Below are positions 18,201-26,454 of a stretch of DNA of 64,000 nucleotides, in pieces. The stretch is from Anaerobutyricum hallii (GTDB lineage: Bacteria > Bacillota > Clostridia > Lachnospirales > Lachnospiraceae). A model generated the notes under the pieces. The model worked only from the letters and a program-made list of their open reading frames with translations, ran no database searches and had not been told where the DNA came from. The position numbers and the translations under genes are program-made. The number at the start of each line of letters is the position of its first letter. Positions within the stretch are counted from its first letter, which is position 1. The stretch covers positions 294,001-358,000 of the forward strand of contig NZ_LT907978.1 in NCBI RefSeq assembly GCF_900209925.1, given 5' to 3'.

Positions 18201-19789
18201 CACCACCACCTCATCACGATATTTACAGTATCGAAGATTTAGCACAGTTAATTTATGACTTGAAAAATGCGAACAGGGATGCTCGTATTTCTGTAAAACT
18301 GGTATCCGAAGCAGGTGTCGGAACAGTCGCAGCCGGTGTAGCAAAAGCTGGTGCACAGGTAATCCTTATTTCCGGACATGACGGAGGTACAGGTGCAGCA
18401 CCTCGTAATTCTTCCATTCATAATGCCGGACTTCCTTGGGAGCTTGGACTTGCAGAAACACACCAGACATTAATTAAAAATGACCTTCGTAATAAAGTAA
18501 TTATCGAGACAGACGGTAAGCTTATGAGTGGTCGTGACGTAGCAATGGCGGCAGCGCTTGGAGCAGAAGAATTCGGATTTGCAACTGGTCCGCTGATCAC
18601 AATGGGCTGTGTTATGATGAGAGTTTGTAACTTAGATACCTGTCCGGTAGGTATTGCAACACAGAATCCAGAACTTAGAAAGCGTTTCAAAGGTAAACCA
18701 GAATATGTTGTAAACTATATGAAATTCATCGCACAGGAAATGCGTGAATATATGGCTAAGCTTGGTGTTCGTACAGTAGATGAGCTGGTAGGACGTACAG
18801 ATTTGTTAAAGGAACTTCCAGAAGCAAAAGAGTATCACTTAGATTTATCAGCTATTTTGAACAATCCATATATAGATAAGAAACATCCAATCTGCTACAA
18901 CAAGAAGAATGAATACAACTTCGAATTAGAAAAGACATTAGATGAAAAAGTTCTTCTTACGAAGTTAAAGACAGCACTCGATAAAAAGCAGAAGAGAAGT
19001 ATTTCTATCGATGTTGGAAATACAGACAGATCCTTTGGTACAATCTTTGGTTCTGAAATTACAAAGAAATACTATGATACATTAGAAGACGATACATTTA
19101 CTATACAGTGTACAGGCGCCGGCGGACAGAGCTTTGGAGCATTTATTCCAAATGGTCTTACTTTGGAGCTTGTCGGTGACAGTAATGACTATTTTGGTAA
19201 GGGATTATCTGGTGGTAAGCTGATTGTTTATCCTCCAAAAGGAATCCGATTTAAAGCAGAAGAAAATATCATCGTTGGTAACGTAGCACTGTATGGTGCA
19301 ACAAGCGGTAAGGTTTACATTAATGGTGTCGCAGGTGAACGTTTCTGTGTTCGTAACTCTGGTGCAACCGCAGTTGTCGAAGGTGTTGGCGATCATGGAT
19401 GTGAGTACATGACAGGTGGTAAGGTTCTGATCATCGGTAAGACAGGAAAGAACTTTGCAGCCGGAATGAGCGGCGGTGTTGCCTATGTTCTTGATGAGGA
19501 TAATGATCTGTATTTAAGCCTTAACAAAGAAATGGTTTCTTCCGAACCGGTTGTTTCTAAATATGATGTTATGGAAATCAAGGATATGATTACTGCTCAT
19601 GTGGCATATACAAACTCTGAAAAAGGTAAAGAAATCTTAAATAACTTCAGCAAATATCTGCCGAAGTTTAAGAAAATCATTCCACACGATTACAAGAAGA
19701 TGCTCCAGAAGATTTCCGAAATGGAAGGAAAAGGTCTTAGCGCAGAACAGGCACAGATTGAAGCATTTTATGAAATTAAAAGAGGATAG
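15254..19789 (+). CDS. gltB: Glutamate synthase, large (alpha) subunit
   Basis: The 1511-residue enzyme hydrolyses glutamine and feeds ammonia through a tunnel to 2-oxoglutarate. The N-terminal glutamine amidotransferase nucleophile is Cys20 (HDNCGIGAV) after a short propeptide. The central and FMN domains follow, with the [3Fe-4S] cysteines at 1119, 1125 and 1130 (CVMMRVCNLDTC). The GltB C-terminal beta-helix domain (GATSGKVYINGVAG, SGATAVVEGVGDHG) ends the protein. Length and domain order are those of bacterial NADPH-GOGAT. It is followed after 12 bases by the small subunit gene gltD, so the two form one operon. Regulation is not evident apart from the long leader. Confidence 0.97.
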   Translation: MYQDNMRQGLYDPSLEHDNCGIGAVVNIKGLKSHETVSNALKIVENLEHRAGKDAEGKTGDGVGILVQISHKFFEKTCSTLGFSIGKERDYGIGMFFMPQDELQRNRAKKMFEIIVEKEGLNFLGWREVPIQPGILGKKAADCMPCIMQGFVKRPFDVPRGLDFDRRLYIVRRVFEQSSDSTYVVSLSSRTIVYKGMFLVGQLRLFYNDLQDKDYESAIALVHSRFSTNTVPSWEKAHPYRYIVHNGEINTIRGNADKMLAREENMESDYLKDEMIKLTPVVDPNGSDSARLDNTLEFLLMSGMPLPLAMMITIPEPWENNEGMSREKRDFYQYYATMMEPWDGPASILFTDGDIMGAVLDRNGLRPSRYYITDDDQLILSSEVGVLDFDTTHIVKKERLHPGKMLLVDTVKGELIDDDILKDSYVKKQPYGEWLSDNLVFLKDLKIPNVAVEEYNYEESNRLMKAFGYSYEEVKDSVLPMALNGSEAIGAMGVDTPLAVLSKRHHPLFDYFKQLFAQVTNPPIDAIREEIVTSTSIYVGGEGNVLEEKAENCHVLKIHNPILTNTDLLKIRHAKVKNINVKDVPITYYKGTPLDKAINHLYIAVDQAHKNGANIVILTDRGVDENHVAIPSLLAVSAVHHHLIETKKSTSVSIILESGEPREVHHFATLLGYGACAINPYLAQFSIKKLIQDGLLKKDYYAAVNDYNNAVLHGIVKIASKMGISTLQSYQGSQIFEAVGISKKVIDEYFTNTVSRVEGITLEDIAEDVDFHHSKAFDMLGLKNDLSLDSEGDHKYRSGKEEHLYNPLTIHTLQTAAWTNNYDLFKQYTSMINKETSPVSLRGLMDFNYPSKGVPIEEVESVDSIVKRFKTGAMSYGSISKEAHETLAIAMNMIHGKSNTGEGGEDLERLTVGPDGLNKCSAIKQVASGRFGVTSRYLVSAQEIQIKMAQGAKPGEGGHLPAGKVYPWIAKTRHSTPGVGLISPPPHHDIYSIEDLAQLIYDLKNANRDARISVKLVSEAGVGTVAAGVAKAGAQVILISGHDGGTGAAPRNSSIHNAGLPWELGLAETHQTLIKNDLRNKVIIETDGKLMSGRDVAMAAALGAEEFGFATGPLITMGCVMMRVCNLDTCPVGIATQNPELRKRFKGKPEYVVNYMKFIAQEMREYMAKLGVRTVDELVGRTDLLKELPEAKEYHLDLSAILNNPYIDKKHPICYNKKNEYNFELEKTLDEKVLLTKLKTALDKKQKRSISIDVGNTDRSFGTIFGSEITKKYYDTLEDDTFTIQCTGAGGQSFGAFIPNGLTLELVGDSNDYFGKGLSGGKLIVYPPKGIRFKAEENIIVGNVALYGATSGKVYINGVAGERFCVRNSGATAVVEGVGDHGCEYMTGGKVLIIGKTGKNFAAGMSGGVAYVLDEDNDLYLSLNKEMVSSEPVVSKYDVMEIKDMITAHVAYTNSEKGKEILNNFSKYLPKFKKIIPHDYKKMLQKISEMEGKGLSAEQAQIEAFYEIKRG

Positions 19790-19801
19790 GAGGAGAGCGC
19801 T

Positions 19802-21286
19802 GTGGGAAAACCAACTGGATTTTTAGAATATGAACGAAAAGAAAGCGTAGGTGAAGCGCCGTTAAAACGAATCAAACATTTTAACGAATTTCATACTCCC
19901 CTGTCCAAAAAAGAACAGGAGAGACAGGGTGCAAGATGTATGAACTGTGGAGTTCCATTTTGCCAGTCCGGAATTTTAATTAAAGGAATGGTTACCGGAT
20001 GTCCTCTTAACAACCTGATTCCTGAATGGAATGATGCTACTTATACAGGTAACTGGGATGAGGCTTACAACCGTCTGAAAAAAACAAATCCATTCCCTGA
20101 ATTTACAGGGCGTGTATGCCCACATCCTTGTGAGGTTGGATGTACCTGTAACTTAGGCGGGGATCCGGTTAATATCAAAGAAAAAGAATTAAGTATCATA
20201 GAGCGAGCTTATGAAAGTGGTCTCATTAAACCAGAACCACCAGAAGTACGCACAGGAAAAACAGTCGCTATCGTAGGTTCTGGACCATCCGGACTCTGCG
20301 TAGCAGAATACTTAAACCGTCGTGGACATTCTGTAACAGTATATGAGCGTTCTGACCGCGTCGGCGGATTACTCATGTACGGAATTCCAAATATGAAGCT
20401 TGAGAAAACATATATCCAGAGAAAAGTAAAGCTCATGGAAAAAGAAGGCGTTGTATTCAAGACAGGTGTAAATGTCGGCGTAGACATAAAAGCACAGGAA
20501 TTAAAGAAACAGTATGATGCAGTTGTACTTTGCTGTGGAGCATCTAATCCAAGAGACATCAAAGCTCCAGGTAGAAAAAGCAAAGGAATCTATTTTGCAG
20601 TAGATTATTTAAAAGCAGCAACAAAGAGCCTGTTAGATTCCAATTTCGCTGATAAAAAATACATCGATGCCAAAGGTAAAAACGTTATGGTTATCGGTGG
20701 TGGTGATACTGGAAATGACTGCGTAGGAACTTCAATCCGTTTAGGATGTAAGAGCCTGATCCAGTTAGAAATGATGCCAAAACTCCCAGATGAACGTCAG
20801 GCAGACAACCCATGGCCAGAATGGCCAAAAGTCTGCAAGACAGACTACGGTCAGGAAGAGGCAATCGCTGTATTTGGCAAAGACCCACGAGTATATCAGA
20901 CAACCGTAAAAGAATTCATTGCCAATGAAAAAGGCGAAGTGTGCAAGGCAAAACTTGTCAAACTCGAAAGTAAATTCGACAAAAAAGCCGGAAGAAACAT
21001 CATGGCAGAAGTCGCTGGAAGCGAGTACGAAGTACCTGTTGATTTAGTATTAATCGCAGCAGGATTCTTAGGAAGCCAGCCATATGTTACAAAAGCTTTT
21101 GGCTTAGATCTCACAGAACGCACGAATGTAAAGACAGAGGTAGGACACTTTAAGACAAACGTAGATAAAGTCTTTACCGCAGGTGATATGCATCGAGGAC
21201 AGTCACTCGTTGTATGGGCAATTCGCGAAGGTCGTGACTGTGCAAGAGAAGTAGATACCGCTCTGATGGGATATTCCAATTTATAA
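19802..21286 (+). CDS. gltD: Glutamate synthase, small (beta) subunit
   Basis: The 494-residue FAD- and NADPH-binding subunit supplies electrons to GltB. The N-terminal cysteine-rich segment CMNCGVPFCQSG and a second cluster (CPHPCEVGCTCNLGG) bind iron-sulphur centres, followed by two nucleotide folds, VAIVGSGPSG and MVIGGGDTGND. The start is GTG at 19802 with AGGAGGAG upstream, 12 bases after gltB. Immediately after the stop the DNA enters the outer arm of family C palindrome C2, which is likely the operon terminator. Confidence 0.96.
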   Translation: MGKPTGFLEYERKESVGEAPLKRIKHFNEFHTPLSKKEQERQGARCMNCGVPFCQSGILIKGMVTGCPLNNLIPEWNDATYTGNWDEAYNRLKKTNPFPEFTGRVCPHPCEVGCTCNLGGDPVNIKEKELSIIERAYESGLIKPEPPEVRTGKTVAIVGSGPSGLCVAEYLNRRGHSVTVYERSDRVGGLLMYGIPNMKLEKTYIQRKVKLMEKEGVVFKTGVNVGVDIKAQELKKQYDAVVLCCGASNPRDIKAPGRKSKGIYFAVDYLKAATKSLLDSNFADKKYIDAKGKNVMVIGGGDTGNDCVGTSIRLGCKSLIQLEMMPKLPDERQADNPWPEWPKVCKTDYGQEEAIAVFGKDPRVYQTTVKEFIANEKGEVCKAKLVKLESKFDKKAGRNIMAEVAGSEYEVPVDLVLIAAGFLGSQPYVTKAFGLDLTERTNVKTEVGHFKTNVDKVFTAGDMHRGQSLVVWAIREGRDCAREVDTALMGYSNL

Positions 21287-21313
21287 ATACGAATTTGATG
21301 GACTAAAGAGACG

Positions 21314-21431
21314 AAAACCAGAAATTTAATATAGAAGAAAATGTGAAGATAGTCGCTTCGCAGAAAATGCCTGCTCGGCATTTTTACTCGCTCCGACATC
21401 ACATTTTCTTCTATATTAAATTTCTGGTTTT
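21314..21431 (-). repeat. Family C palindrome, copy C2
   Basis: This is a 118-bp hairpin with AAAACCAGAAATTTAATATAG arms (given in parts: AAAACCAG, AAATTTAATATAG). It is inverted relative to C1: TAGTCGCT comes first and CGCTCCG second. The helix next to the loop is AAAATGTGA/TCACATTTT. It lies 27 bases after the gltD stop and would serve as its terminator. Confidence 0.85.
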
Positions 21432-21574
21432 CTGCTTTTTGGCTCCAGATGGAAATTAGTATTTAAATCTTGGATGGGAGAGAGGGGAGTGTCCAGAAGT
21501 CTGTGGTTTTTATTTGGAATGAGAATCTCCAGAAGAGGGATATCTCCTTACTGAATAATTGTACGCGGTCTTCT

Positions 21575-21738
21575 AAGAAAAAAGAATGGTTATAAGTTTG
21601 ATTTTGTTCCGTTGCGCTAAACGCTTCATTTTGCCTCAAAAAACGAAAACTTCGGAAAAACGGGTCCGAAGTTTTCAGAGTCAAAATTCCACAGCGCAAA
21701 GTCACAAAATGCAATACTTATAACCATTCTTTTTTCTT
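21575..21738 (+). repeat. Family A palindrome, copy A2
   Basis: The 164-bp hairpin has outer arms containing GAATGGTTATAAG/CTTATAACCATTC. Its TTTTG/CAAAA and AAACTTCGG/CCGAAGTTT helices differ from A1 at both sides of each pair, so pairing is kept. The TTGCGCTA-type helix is conserved, with one mismatch here (tagcgc/cagcgc). Confidence 0.85.
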
Positions 21739-21830
21739 TATCGTAGTTTTCTTACAATTCAGCATAAAATTTTGTTTTAGCAGCTGGATGGTTTTGGAAA
21801 ACTAGCCTCTTCTGGAGATGTTCATTCTAT

Positions 21831-21854
21831 TCAAGTCTCGCGGTTGCTCGACTT
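21831..21854 (-). repeat. Short palindromic motif K (K1)
   Basis: CAAGTCTCGCGG / TTGCTCGACTTG is, with one mismatch, the reverse complement of 30911-30934. It is a hairpin with CAAGTC/GACTTG ends within a spacer made of repeats. Confidence 0.5.
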
Positions 21855-22164
21855 GAATATATTTGCAAATAATATACTCGTAAGTTACTAACTCGTGAGT
21901 ATAATACTTGTAAGTATATTAATGGAGGTGAAGCTATCGCTGCACATGATACATTTATCATTATATTGTCGCATTCAAGATAGCTCTAAAGGTGACTACT
22001 TTAATTTCTCGTAAAATGACAATCCACTTTATTTTTACTGTTCGTTAAAGAAAACACCGAATCTTCTGGACAATACATCTTCCGAGTAAGCAGTAGTCTT
22101 CTGATCTCTCCCCCTTCTCTCTCCCAAAGATGATTGCATTCATTCCTTCTGGAGCCAAAACACA

Positions 22165-22281
22165 GAAAAAAGAAACAATACCCTATCCCAGATGCGGCTT
22201 CGGAGCGTGTTTAAGATGCGAATGAGTATTTTAAACACAGCGACTACAGAGCAGATGGGATAGGGTATTGTTTCTTTTTTC
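22165..22281 (+). repeat. Family B palindrome, copy B1
   Basis: This is a 117-bp hairpin. The outer stem is GAAAAAAGAAACAATACCC + TATCCCA, fully paired with its right arm. The conserved internal loop reads CGGCTTCGGAGCG on the left and AGCGACTACAGAGC on the right. The inner stem is GTGTTTAAGATGC paired with two G-T pairs. Copy-specific stem bases CAATACCC are matched by GGGTATTG. The T-rich right end could terminate plus-strand transcripts. Confidence 0.87.
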
Positions 22282-22457
22282 GTCTGTTTTCTTCTAAATG
22301 AATCAAATAGTAATTCCATGCAACAGAAGTACTTATTTTTTCGGCATATATAGTAAAGGAAAAAGTAATTTCATTACTATGCAGTGTGAGATATAAATCT
22401 GCTACAAGACTTATGGCAGAATTTATTATATATTTTATAGAGAAGGAGGAGAGCATT

Positions 22458-23267
22458 ATGAGTGAAAAGTGGGATTTCTTAAAGGAAGTGACGGATATCG
22501 ATGACCGTTTTATTGAAGAAGCTGCAGGAGAGTGGATACAGCCTATAAGAAATGTACAGCAGATTCTTGTAAAGATAGCGGCGTGTTTTGCAATTATTGT
22601 GTCATTGCTGCTTTCTGGTGTATCATTTAACCCGACGGCAAGAGTAATGGCAGAAAATATCAGAATAAAGATAGACAGAATATTGGGAAGTCGTGAAGAT
22701 CTGACTTCGTATGCGCAGATACTCAATACAACAAAAACGGTAGCGGATGTGGATGTTACGCTGGAAAATGTTATATTAGATGAAGATACTCTGTATGTTT
22801 TGCTGGATGTTAACGGCAAAAGAGAAAGTGTAAACGAAGATGAGGATCAGGTGGACATTGCGCCGAGTGGAAGCATATGCATCAATGGAAAGAGCATGGA
22901 TGATGTTATGGGAAACCGGAGTACAGGGATAAGTCACAGTCTTGGGGAAAAAGGGACAGAGGTTCTTATAAAGTATGTATTTGATGGATATACATTTCCT
23001 GAGAAGATAGAAAAATTAAAGATACCGTTTAAAATCATACGTTATATAACTAAGGAATATGAGACTCCAGATGCAACTGTACTTGGCGATGTAGAATTTA
23101 CATTTTCAGCATCAAGAAAGGAACTGCAAGCTTCCGCAAAAAGTGTAGAGACAGACATAAAGGTTAAGCTTAGAAATAATACAGAAGTTCAAGTTCAAAA
23201 GGTTCGTGTCAGTAAAGTGGCAAGCAGAATCACAATTTACAAAAACCTTGTCATTTTTTTCTTATGA
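22458..23267 (+). CDS. DUF4179-type anti-sigma-like membrane protein, probably truncated
   Basis: The 269-residue protein has a short cytoplasmic N-terminus (to about residue 38), one membrane span (VKIAACFAIIVSLLLSGVSF) and an extracellular DUF4179-like domain (ILNTTKTVADVDVTLENVILDEDTL). Proteins of this kind are usually anti-sigma factors encoded next to an ECF sigma gene, but none is present here. The C-terminus ends abruptly in ITIYKNLVIFFL and is shorter than family members, so the 3' end may be lost. The ATG at 22458 has AGAAGGAGGAGAG upstream and is preferred to an in-frame ATG at 22386. Function is inferred by family only. Confidence 0.65.
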   Translation: MSEKWDFLKEVTDIDDRFIEEAAGEWIQPIRNVQQILVKIAACFAIIVSLLLSGVSFNPTARVMAENIRIKIDRILGSREDLTSYAQILNTTKTVADVDVTLENVILDEDTLYVLLDVNGKRESVNEDEDQVDIAPSGSICINGKSMDDVMGNRSTGISHSLGEKGTEVLIKYVFDGYTFPEKIEKLKIPFKIIRYITKEYETPDATVLGDVEFTFSASRKELQASAKSVETDIKVKLRNNTEVQVQKVRVSKVASRITIYKNLVIFFL

Positions 23268-23284
23268 AAAGTGTCAAAAAGTGC

Positions 23285-23290
23285 TATAAT
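23285..23290 (+). promoter_or_regulatory. Extended -10 element upstream of cfa
   Basis: TGCTATAAT has a perfect -10 hexamer at 23285-23290 with the TG extension; no good -35 at 16-18 bases. It would give a leader of about 135 bases for the cfa gene. Confidence 0.5.
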
Positions 23291-23430
23291 CCCCTATGGC
23301 AGAATATATTCTGTAATAAAACTGAATAAACTAGTTATTTTATGGAAGAATGTTTCGTAGAGACAAGGCGATTTTACACCTTCATCGAGGAGACATCCGA
23401 TTGATTGAGCAAAAGATTGGAGTGACAGAG

Positions 23431-24597
23431 ATGAATTTGACAGAAAAAGAATTTGTAAAGTTTTTAAGCAAATTTGATGAACATCCATTTGATGTGAAAA
23501 TTGGAGATGAGGTAAGCCATATAGGTAAGGGGGAACCGGAATTTAAAGTTATTTTTCATGAGATTCCGTCGATGAAAGAATTACTAACGAGTACATCAAT
23601 TGCGCTTGGCGAAGCTTACATGGATGGAAAGCTTGAAATAGAAGGTGATCTGTACCATGCTTTGAATATGTTTTTAGGACAGATGGGCAAGTTTTCTACG
23701 GATAAGAAAGCATTGAAGAAATTAATTTTTTCTTCACTTACAAAGAAGAATCAGCAGAAGGAAGTGTCTTCTCATTATGATATTGGGAATGATTTTTACA
23801 AGATGTGGCTTGATGAGACGATGAGCTATTCCTGTGGATATTTTAAGCATCCAGAGGATACGTTATATCAGGCACAGGTGCAGAAGGTAGAAAGAATTCT
23901 CAAGAAACTGTATTTGAAAGAGGGGATGACACTCTGTGATATAGGCTGCGGATGGGGGTATTTACTGATTGAAGCGGCGAAAAAGTACGGAATTAAAGGT
24001 GTCGGAATTACTTTAAGTAAAGAGCAAAAGAAGAAGTTTGAGGAGCGAATTAAGGAAAATCATCTGGAAAGCCAGTTAGAAGTACGTCTGATGGATTACA
24101 GAGATTTACCTGAATCCGGCTTAAAATTTGATCGTGTTGTCAGTGTCGGAATGCTTGAACACGTTGGAAGAGATAATTATGAACTGTTTATGAAATGTGT
24201 AAAAAGCATTATGAATCCCGGTGGGCTTTTCCTGCTTCATTATATCAGTGCATTGCAGGAGCATCCGGGTGATGCATGGGTAAAGAAATACATTTTCCCA
24301 GGAGGAGTTATACCATCTTTGCGTGAGATTATTCATATCGCAGGGGATCATCAATTTTATACATTGGATGTAGAAAGTTTAAGAAGACATTATAATAAGA
24401 CATTACTTTGCTGGAATCAAAACTTCCAGAAGCATAAAGATGAAATAAGAGAAATGTTTGGTGAACGATTTGTTCGCATGTGGGAATTATATCTTTGTGC
24501 TTGCGCTGCAACATTTATGAATGGTATTATTGATTTGCATCAGATTCTATTTACGAATGGAGTAAATAATGATTTGCCGATGACAAGATGGTATTAA
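23431..24597 (+). CDS. cfa: Cyclopropane-fatty-acyl-phospholipid synthase
   Basis: The 388-residue protein methylenates unsaturated acyl chains of membrane lipids with S-adenosylmethionine. An N-terminal lipid-binding region (about 1-110) is followed by the methyltransferase domain, with the SAM motif CDIGCGWGYL near residue 169, SSHYDIGNDFYKMWLDETMSYSCGYF (in parts: HYDIGNDFY, SYSCGYF) upstream of it, and the active-site VGMLEHVG. The ATG at 23431 is preferred to one at 23350 because GGAGTG lies about 7 bases upstream and the shorter start fits the family. maf follows after 40 bases on the same strand and could be co-transcribed. Confidence 0.92.
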   Translation: MNLTEKEFVKFLSKFDEHPFDVKIGDEVSHIGKGEPEFKVIFHEIPSMKELLTSTSIALGEAYMDGKLEIEGDLYHALNMFLGQMGKFSTDKKALKKLIFSSLTKKNQQKEVSSHYDIGNDFYKMWLDETMSYSCGYFKHPEDTLYQAQVQKVERILKKLYLKEGMTLCDIGCGWGYLLIEAAKKYGIKGVGITLSKEQKKKFEERIKENHLESQLEVRLMDYRDLPESGLKFDRVVSVGMLEHVGRDNYELFMKCVKSIMNPGGLFLLHYISALQEHPGDAWVKKYIFPGGVIPSLREIIHIAGDHQFYTLDVESLRRHYNKTLLCWNQNFQKHKDEIREMFGERFVRMWELYLCACAATFMNGIIDLHQILFTNGVNNDLPMTRWY

Positions 24598-24637
24598 TTC
24601 GGGAGAAAATAAGAACGCAAGAGGAGCAAGTAAAATC

Positions 24638-25213
24638 ATGAATATCATATTAGCATCCGGTTCCCCAAGAAGGAGAGAACTTTTGGCGCAGGCCGGTTTT
24701 GAATTTAAAGTAGAAGTAAGTAATGCAGATGAGAATGTTATAGAAGAGTCACCAGAACAAATGGTGGAAGAACTTGCCGCGAGAAAAGCAGAGGCGGTAG
24801 TTAGACTTCATAATAAAGCAGAGGATAACTGTCTTGTAATTGGGGCAGATACCATAGTAGTACTCGAAGGAAAAGTTCTGGGGAAACCTGTGGATGAAGA
24901 AGATGCAAAGACAATGCTGGCTTCCCTTTCCGGCCGAACTCATCAGGTATACACAGGAGTTGCATTATTTTACGTAAAAAAAGGTACTGTGGAAAAAAAG
25001 GAAACATTTCATGAGTGTACGGATGTCACGATGGTGCCAATGTCAGAACAGGAAATAGCAGATTATGTCGCTTCCGGTGATCCGTTAGATAAGGCTGGTG
25101 CATATGGTATTCAGGGACCGGCAGCGGTATTTATCTCTGGAATCAAAGGAGATTATTATAACGTCGTAGGGCTGCCAATCAGCAAAATATATCATAAACT
25201 ACTAATTTGCTAG
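24638..25213 (+). CDS. maf: Maf-family nucleoside triphosphate pyrophosphatase
   Basis: The 191-residue protein hydrolyses dTTP/UTP or modified nucleotides to monophosphates. The signature SGSPRRREL is at residues 7-15, with IGADTIVV and the KAGAYGIQGPAAVFISGIKGDYYNVVGLP block (cited in parts: GAYGIQG, GDYYNVVGLP) near the end. GAGGAGC precedes the ATG. The final residues LLIC and the stop come from CTACTAATTTGCTAG, which is the outer arm of the intergenic repeat, so the native C-terminus was replaced by repeat sequence. Confidence 0.93.
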   Translation: MNIILASGSPRRRELLAQAGFEFKVEVSNADENVIEESPEQMVEELAARKAEAVVRLHNKAEDNCLVIGADTIVVLEGKVLGKPVDEEDAKTMLASLSGRTHQVYTGVALFYVKKGTVEKKETFHECTDVTMVPMSEQEIADYVASGDPLDKAGAYGIQGPAAVFISGIKGDYYNVVGLPISKIYHKLLIC

Positions 25214-25268
25214 GGACACAGACGCCGCTTTAGTAGAAGATATTGAGCTGAATTATATGGAGTCTTCT

Positions 25269-25417
25269 AAAGAAAAAAAGAATTGTGATAAGTTTGATTT
25301 TGTTCCGTTGCGCTAAACGCTTCATTTTGCCTCAAAAAACGAGTCCGAAGTTTTCAGAGTCAAAATTCCACAGCGCAAAGTCACAAAATCTAACTTATCA
25401 CAATTCTTTTTTTCTTT
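25269..25417 (+). repeat. Family A palindrome, shortened copy A3
   Basis: The 149-bp copy has the outer arms GAATTGTGATAAG/CTTATCACAATTC, where a T-to-G change on the left is matched on the right. About 17 bases of the apical hairpin left arm (cgaaaacttcggaaaa) are missing, so the apical helix is lost. It looks like a decaying copy and comes directly after maf. Confidence 0.75.
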
Positions 25418-25509
25418 ATTATAGTCTTCTTACAATTCAGCATAAAATTTTGTTTCAGCGGCTGTCTGTTTTTGATAACAAATAGCAAATTAGTGATTTG
25501 TGTTGGAAA

Positions 25510-25672
25510 GAGAAGGGGATTCTCCAGAAGATTCTGACTTTTAATCAAAGAACTATTTCGCGATAAGAAAATAGCAAGGGATACCGGCAAAAGAAATAGA
25601 ACTCCTTATATAAATGTCAGTTTCTTGGAATTTGATTTCCTGGAAAGCCATAGACTTCTGGACAATCCCCTT
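25510..25672. repeat. Family J inverted-repeat segment, copy J3
   Basis: The left edge is AGAAGGGGATTCTCCAGAAG and the right edge CTTCTGGACAATCCCCTT. It lies between A3 and the composite module at 25690. Confidence 0.55.
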
Positions 25673-25760
25673 ATTCTTCCTCAAACAAAAATACTAATTT
25701 GAGGGGGACACAGACGCCGCTTTAGTAGAAGATATTGAGCTGAATTGTAGTTAGTCTTGT

Positions 25761-25926
25761 AAAGAAAAAAGAATAGTTATAAGTTAGATTTTGTTCCGTT
25801 GCGCTAAACGCTTCATTTTGCCTCAAAAAACGAAAACTTCGGAAAAACGAGTCCGAAGTTTTCAGAGTCAAAATTCCACAGCGCAAAGTCACAAAATGCA
25901 ATACTTATAACTATTCTTTTTTCTTT
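25761..25926 (+). repeat. Family A palindrome, copy A4
   Basis: The 166-bp hairpin has outer arms GAATAGTTATAAG/CTTATAACTATTC and an apical AAACTTCGG/CCGAAGTTT stem. The stretch GCAATACTTATAAC is intact; in A6 the same stretch carries the IS. Confidence 0.85.
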
Positions 25927-26237
25927 ATCATAGTCTTCTTACAATTCAGCATAAAATTTTATTTCAGCGGCTGACTGGATTTGATAACAAATAGCAAATT
26001 AGTAATTTGGGTTAGAAAGAGAAGGGGATTCTCCAGAAGATTATGAGAGTTAACCAGAGAAAAAATTCTCCATAAGATAGGAGTCATCTCACATCTGATA
26101 TGATTTTATACAATCAAGTAAAAAATATCTTCTTCTGGAGATATTCATTCTAACGAAATCATAGACTTTTGGAGAAACCCCATGTTTTCCTCAAACAAAA
26201 ATACTAATTCTCACCAACTGTGAGTTTTGTATAGTCA

Positions 26238-26354
26238 GAAAAAAGAAATAATACCATATCCCAGATGCGGCTTCGGAGCGTGTTTAAGATGCGAACGAGC
26301 ATCTTAAATACAGCGACTACAGAGCAGATGGGATATGGTATTATTTCTTTTTTC
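26238..26354 (+). repeat. Family B palindrome, copy B2
   Basis: The 117-bp copy has stem-specific bases TAATACCA paired with TGGTATTA and the constant loop CGGCTTCGGAGCG / AGCGACTACAGAGC. The flanks TATAGTCAG and CGTCTATA extend the stem. It lies just before the ung promoter. Confidence 0.87.
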
Positions 26355-26384
26355 GTCTATACGAAATCTACAAATTAGTAGTTA

Positions 26385-26413
26385 TTGCACTGTTCATGAG
26401 TATAGGCTATAAT
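26385..26413 (+). promoter_or_regulatory. Sigma-A promoter of ung
   Basis: TTGCAC (26385-26390) and TATAAT (26408-26413) with a 17-base spacer. It starts directly after the end of repeat module M1, so the repeat insulates ung from maf. Confidence 0.75.
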
Positions 26414-26454
26414 AGCAATATAGATAAAACAGTGAAGGAAATAGAGGATAAAAT

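Larger units (their letters stand above)
21287..22457. other. Repeat-built spacer between gltD and the anti-sigma-like gene
   Basis: The spacer is 1171 bases and contains C2, a family J-like left edge (21478-21500), A2, K1 and B1. From 21860 to 21925 are direct repeats of ACTCGTAAGT type (ATACTCGTAAGTTACTAACTCG). The part at 22080-22130 (GTAAGCAGTAGTCTTCTGA) recurs at 43738-43775. No gene is seen. Confidence 0.6.
25690..26376 (+). repeat. Composite repeat module A-J-B, copy M1 (no IS)
   Basis: The 687-bp module starts ATACTAATTTG and ends near the complement. Its parts in order are the outer arm with GACACAGACGCCGC, palindrome A4 (25761-25926), segment J4 (26021-26184) and palindrome B2 (26238-26354). 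Module M2 (37166-39563) is nearly identical once the insertion sequence and its target duplication are removed (also 687 bp). M1 is thus the empty-site reference for the IS insertion. Confidence 0.75.

Noticed and set aside
22244-22819. Minus-strand frame of 191 codons opposite the anti-sigma-like gene
   Set aside because: It crosses repeat B1 and runs opposite a gene with a good ribosome site; no domain is recognised.
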